Positions 62,155 through 64,000 of a DNA stretch of 64,000 nucleotides are shown here, piece by piece. The notes under the pieces are model-generated. The model was not told the origin of the DNA. It saw only the letters and a program-made list of their open reading frames with translations, and searched no databases. The DNA comes from Hortaea werneckii (lineage: Eukaryota > Ascomycota > Dothideomycetes > Mycosphaerellales > Teratosphaeriaceae). How positions within the stretch are numbered: position 1 is the first letter of the stretch; each line of letters starts with the position of its first letter. The position numbers and the translations under genes are program-made. The stretch spans positions 372,001 to 436,000 of the forward strand of contig JBAOKB010000020.1 of assembly GCA_037044905.1 (NCBI GenBank). The letters are read 5' to 3'.

Positions 62155-64000
62155 CTAGCAACTGTTATACGGGCAAGCAATGTTGGTGCCATAAGGTGAG
62201 GGCCCAGCAATCCCTGCAATCTGGAAGATGGCATTGATAACACCTCCAATGCCCTCGCCAGCGATGAGCCCTGCCGCTACAGCGTAGCCGTAGATGTCGA
62301 AGTGCTTTGGAGCACGCTTGGCCCAGAAGTAAGCCGGAACAGCACCCATGACCATAGCCGTCCCGTAGACTGTTTGGGGCAGCACAAAAGCCAGACCGAT
62401 ACACATCATGTTTGGGTGGTAGACGCGGTACTTGGCCCACTTCCCAGTGTAGGCGTAATGTCTGATGATGACCATGATGGCACCGAAGATAGAGAAGATG
62501 ATCGAGAAGATTCCGGAGCTGGTTGGTACTGGAAACTCCGGGTCGGTGATCGCGACAGTGACGGCTCTCCAAGCCGATACGGAGGGCGCGGAGAAAGGGC
62601 AGTTTGCCTGCAGGGTCTCATCGAGGTCGACGATGCAAGGATAAGCCTTAGCGAATAACATAAATAGAGCCGGGGCCATGAAGACTGAGACAATGGTACC
62701 GATTCCTGAGCCAAGAATTGCTGCTGAGGAGATGTGCGCAAAAGGAAACCGACGCGAAAGTCTCCAACAAGGTCCGAGGCCTGATTGGCACCTATGGAGG
62801 CTAAAGAGCCACCCAGCAAATTGAGCCGCTGGGCGTGCGGGACCTTCCAGTGTTCGCCTTTTGTCGCGCCGCCAAGCACAATCTGAGAGGCTTTCGAAGC
62901 GGCTGTCAGTGGGGTGATGTCGGTCACACCTGCACACTGGACGGCCAGGAAAGAGAAGAAGAATGCCAGGAAGACGGAAAGAAGAGACATGCCGACTGGC
63001 ATTTCGAACTCCACGCCCAGAACGACGCAGCAGCAGATGATGCAAAGAAGCAAAGCCGGGAACCACATCCACCACTTGATAAGCTCGTGGTCGGCTGCGG
63101 AGTCCTGGACCATATCTGATGCTTGCTGCTTCCCATTCTTCTCCAGCCAAGGTGACTCTCTCTTCGTAGTCTTCATCAGATTGTTCATCGCATTGCAGGA
63201 GCCCCTGAAGACCGCCTTGGAGACGTAGACGAAGACTTTGTATTGAAGAGCGAGCTCGGTGAAGGAGACGACGATCATCAGCAGGACGCCAGGCCAAAGC
63301 ATCCAGAAGCGAGGCGATGGAGCTACTTTCGAAGCGGCGTCTCCAGTCATGCCTGCGTAAGAGATATAGCGGTTCCATTTTGGATCTTCCGGGTCAACCT
63401 GCTCTCCAAAAGCAGCGCCATAATGGACGAGAGTGGGACCGATAATTGCCCAAGCAATGACCGAGCCGCCAAACTGTGCTGCGTCAGCATGATCATCTGT
63501 GGGACATCTGCGGAAGACTTACGAAGGAGAAGGCGGTGTTCATGCCGACAAGGACACCGCATCCAATAAAAGCCGGGGTGAATTCAATGAGCCAGTTCCA
63601 ATTCTCCACCACAATAGCTCCATTGTTGTAATTGCCCCAGATGAAGAACCAGGTGAAGATATGCCAGTCCCAGAGAATGCCAGGGGCATACTGAGACACG
63701 ACACGGAGCAGGAAGGCGGCCGAGAAGGAGATGCTCAGAGCTTTCATCTTAAGTTTCGCGATCATCTCTCCTGTGGCCGCAGCGTGCATACTGCGAATCG
63801 TCATGGCCGTTGCAGACGGCGTTGGAAAGATAAGTCTAAGCTCCCGAGCAACGTATATAATGAAGAACTTTCGTAAAGGCGTGGCGAAGAAGAAGCCAAA
63901 GTAACCACCGACGATGGTCAGGGATACCAGCCGCCAGAAGTCTTCCTGAGGAGTCTTCAACAGATTCAATTGATAGAGTGCCGGTATACCGGATATAAAC
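62155..64000 (-). pseudogene. OPT-family oligopeptide/metal-chelate transporter, partial and with an apparent 1-nt frameshift
   Basis: Many-helix transporter of the OPT superfamily (peptides or iron-chelate-like substrates), incomplete because the 5' end lies past 64000. Visible exons: 64000-63523, a 49-nt intron (GTAAGT...CACAG), then 63473-62155. The reading frame opens ALYQLNLLKTPQEDFWRL and runs through FATPLRKFFIIYVARELRLIFPTPSATAMTI and FGGSVIAWAIIGPTLV. Near 62706 the frame breaks: upstream frame gives GDFRVGFLLRTSPQQQFLAQ, and GIGTIVSVFMAPALFMLF continues one frame away with no room for an intron. One missing G, or a -1 slip, would restore the family pattern. After that the frame is clean to the stop (YAVAAGLIAGEGIGGVINAIF). 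It is either a recent pseudogene, a sequencing error, or, least likely, programmed frameshifting. Confidence 0.8.

Overview
The window is nuclear DNA of a filamentous ascomycete (Pezizomycotina). Genes carry short introns of about 49-170 nt with GTAAGT-like donors and CTAAC/CTGAC-like branch points. The gene set includes COP9 subunit 2, a Tea1-type Kelch/coiled-coil protein, KOG1/raptor, NIPSNAP and fungal MFS/OPT transporters, and one transposon has been destroyed by an extreme form of repeat-induced point mutation (RIP). I cannot place it to species; Dothideomycetes is only a guess. Twenty-five protein genes are supported. I found no rRNA, CRISPR array or convincing tRNA. Exon coordinates were set by eye from splice sites, frame continuity and family conservation.

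Layout. 0.3-5.3 kb (minus strand): an FAD/NAD(P)-binding oxidoreductase and a three-exon F-box protein. 6.2-17.6 kb: two large divergent growth genes, a Tea1/Kel1-like Kelch protein (minus) and the TORC1 subunit KOG1/Mip1 (plus), sharing a 1.7-kb spacer. 18.4-21.4 kb: a NIPSNAP protein and a choline/ethanolamine phosphotransferase. 21.8-25.6 kb: a 3.8-kb AT-rich DNA-transposon remnant with about 39-bp terminal inverted repeats and a perfect 566-bp (TAC)n tract. 25.9-30.4 kb: intradiol dioxygenase, small cupin, BTB/POZ protein and a cytochrome b5/FMN alpha-hydroxyacid dehydrogenase. 31.8-42.1 kb: two hypothetical proteins, the copper chaperone SCO1, an MCT-type MFS transporter, the CIA adaptor Yae1 and a small hypothetical gene. 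42.7-46.9 kb: an F-BAR/RhoGAP of Rgd1 type convergent with a Rho3 GTPase. 47.9-51.2 kb: splicing factor CWC25 divergent from COP9 subunit 2. 54.0-61.4 kb: an otubain, ribosomal protein eS27 and an acetyl-CoA transporter. 62.2-64.0 kb: an OPT-family transporter that runs off the right edge and carries an apparent 1-nt frameshift.

How the genes relate. Most are single-copy housekeeping genes. Several bear on polarity and growth (Tea1-like, KOG1, Rgd1, Rho3). The closest functional pair is Rgd1 and Rho3, because yeast Rgd1 is a GAP for Rho3/Rho4. The dioxygenase/cupin/BTB/hydroxyacid dehydrogenase block beside the transposon is the most accessory-looking part and may be a small catabolic group, but this is inference.

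The most unusual signals are: the RIP-saturated transposon, including a 480-bp stretch with no CpA or TpG; the very long (TAC)n tract inside it; the Rgd1-Rho3 neighbourhood; a gene whose only stop between two same-frame coding blocks lies inside a 3' splice site; a protein with a complete signal peptide starting at an internal Met; and the frameshifted OPT transporter. I found no clear evidence of a wholly new multi-gene system.
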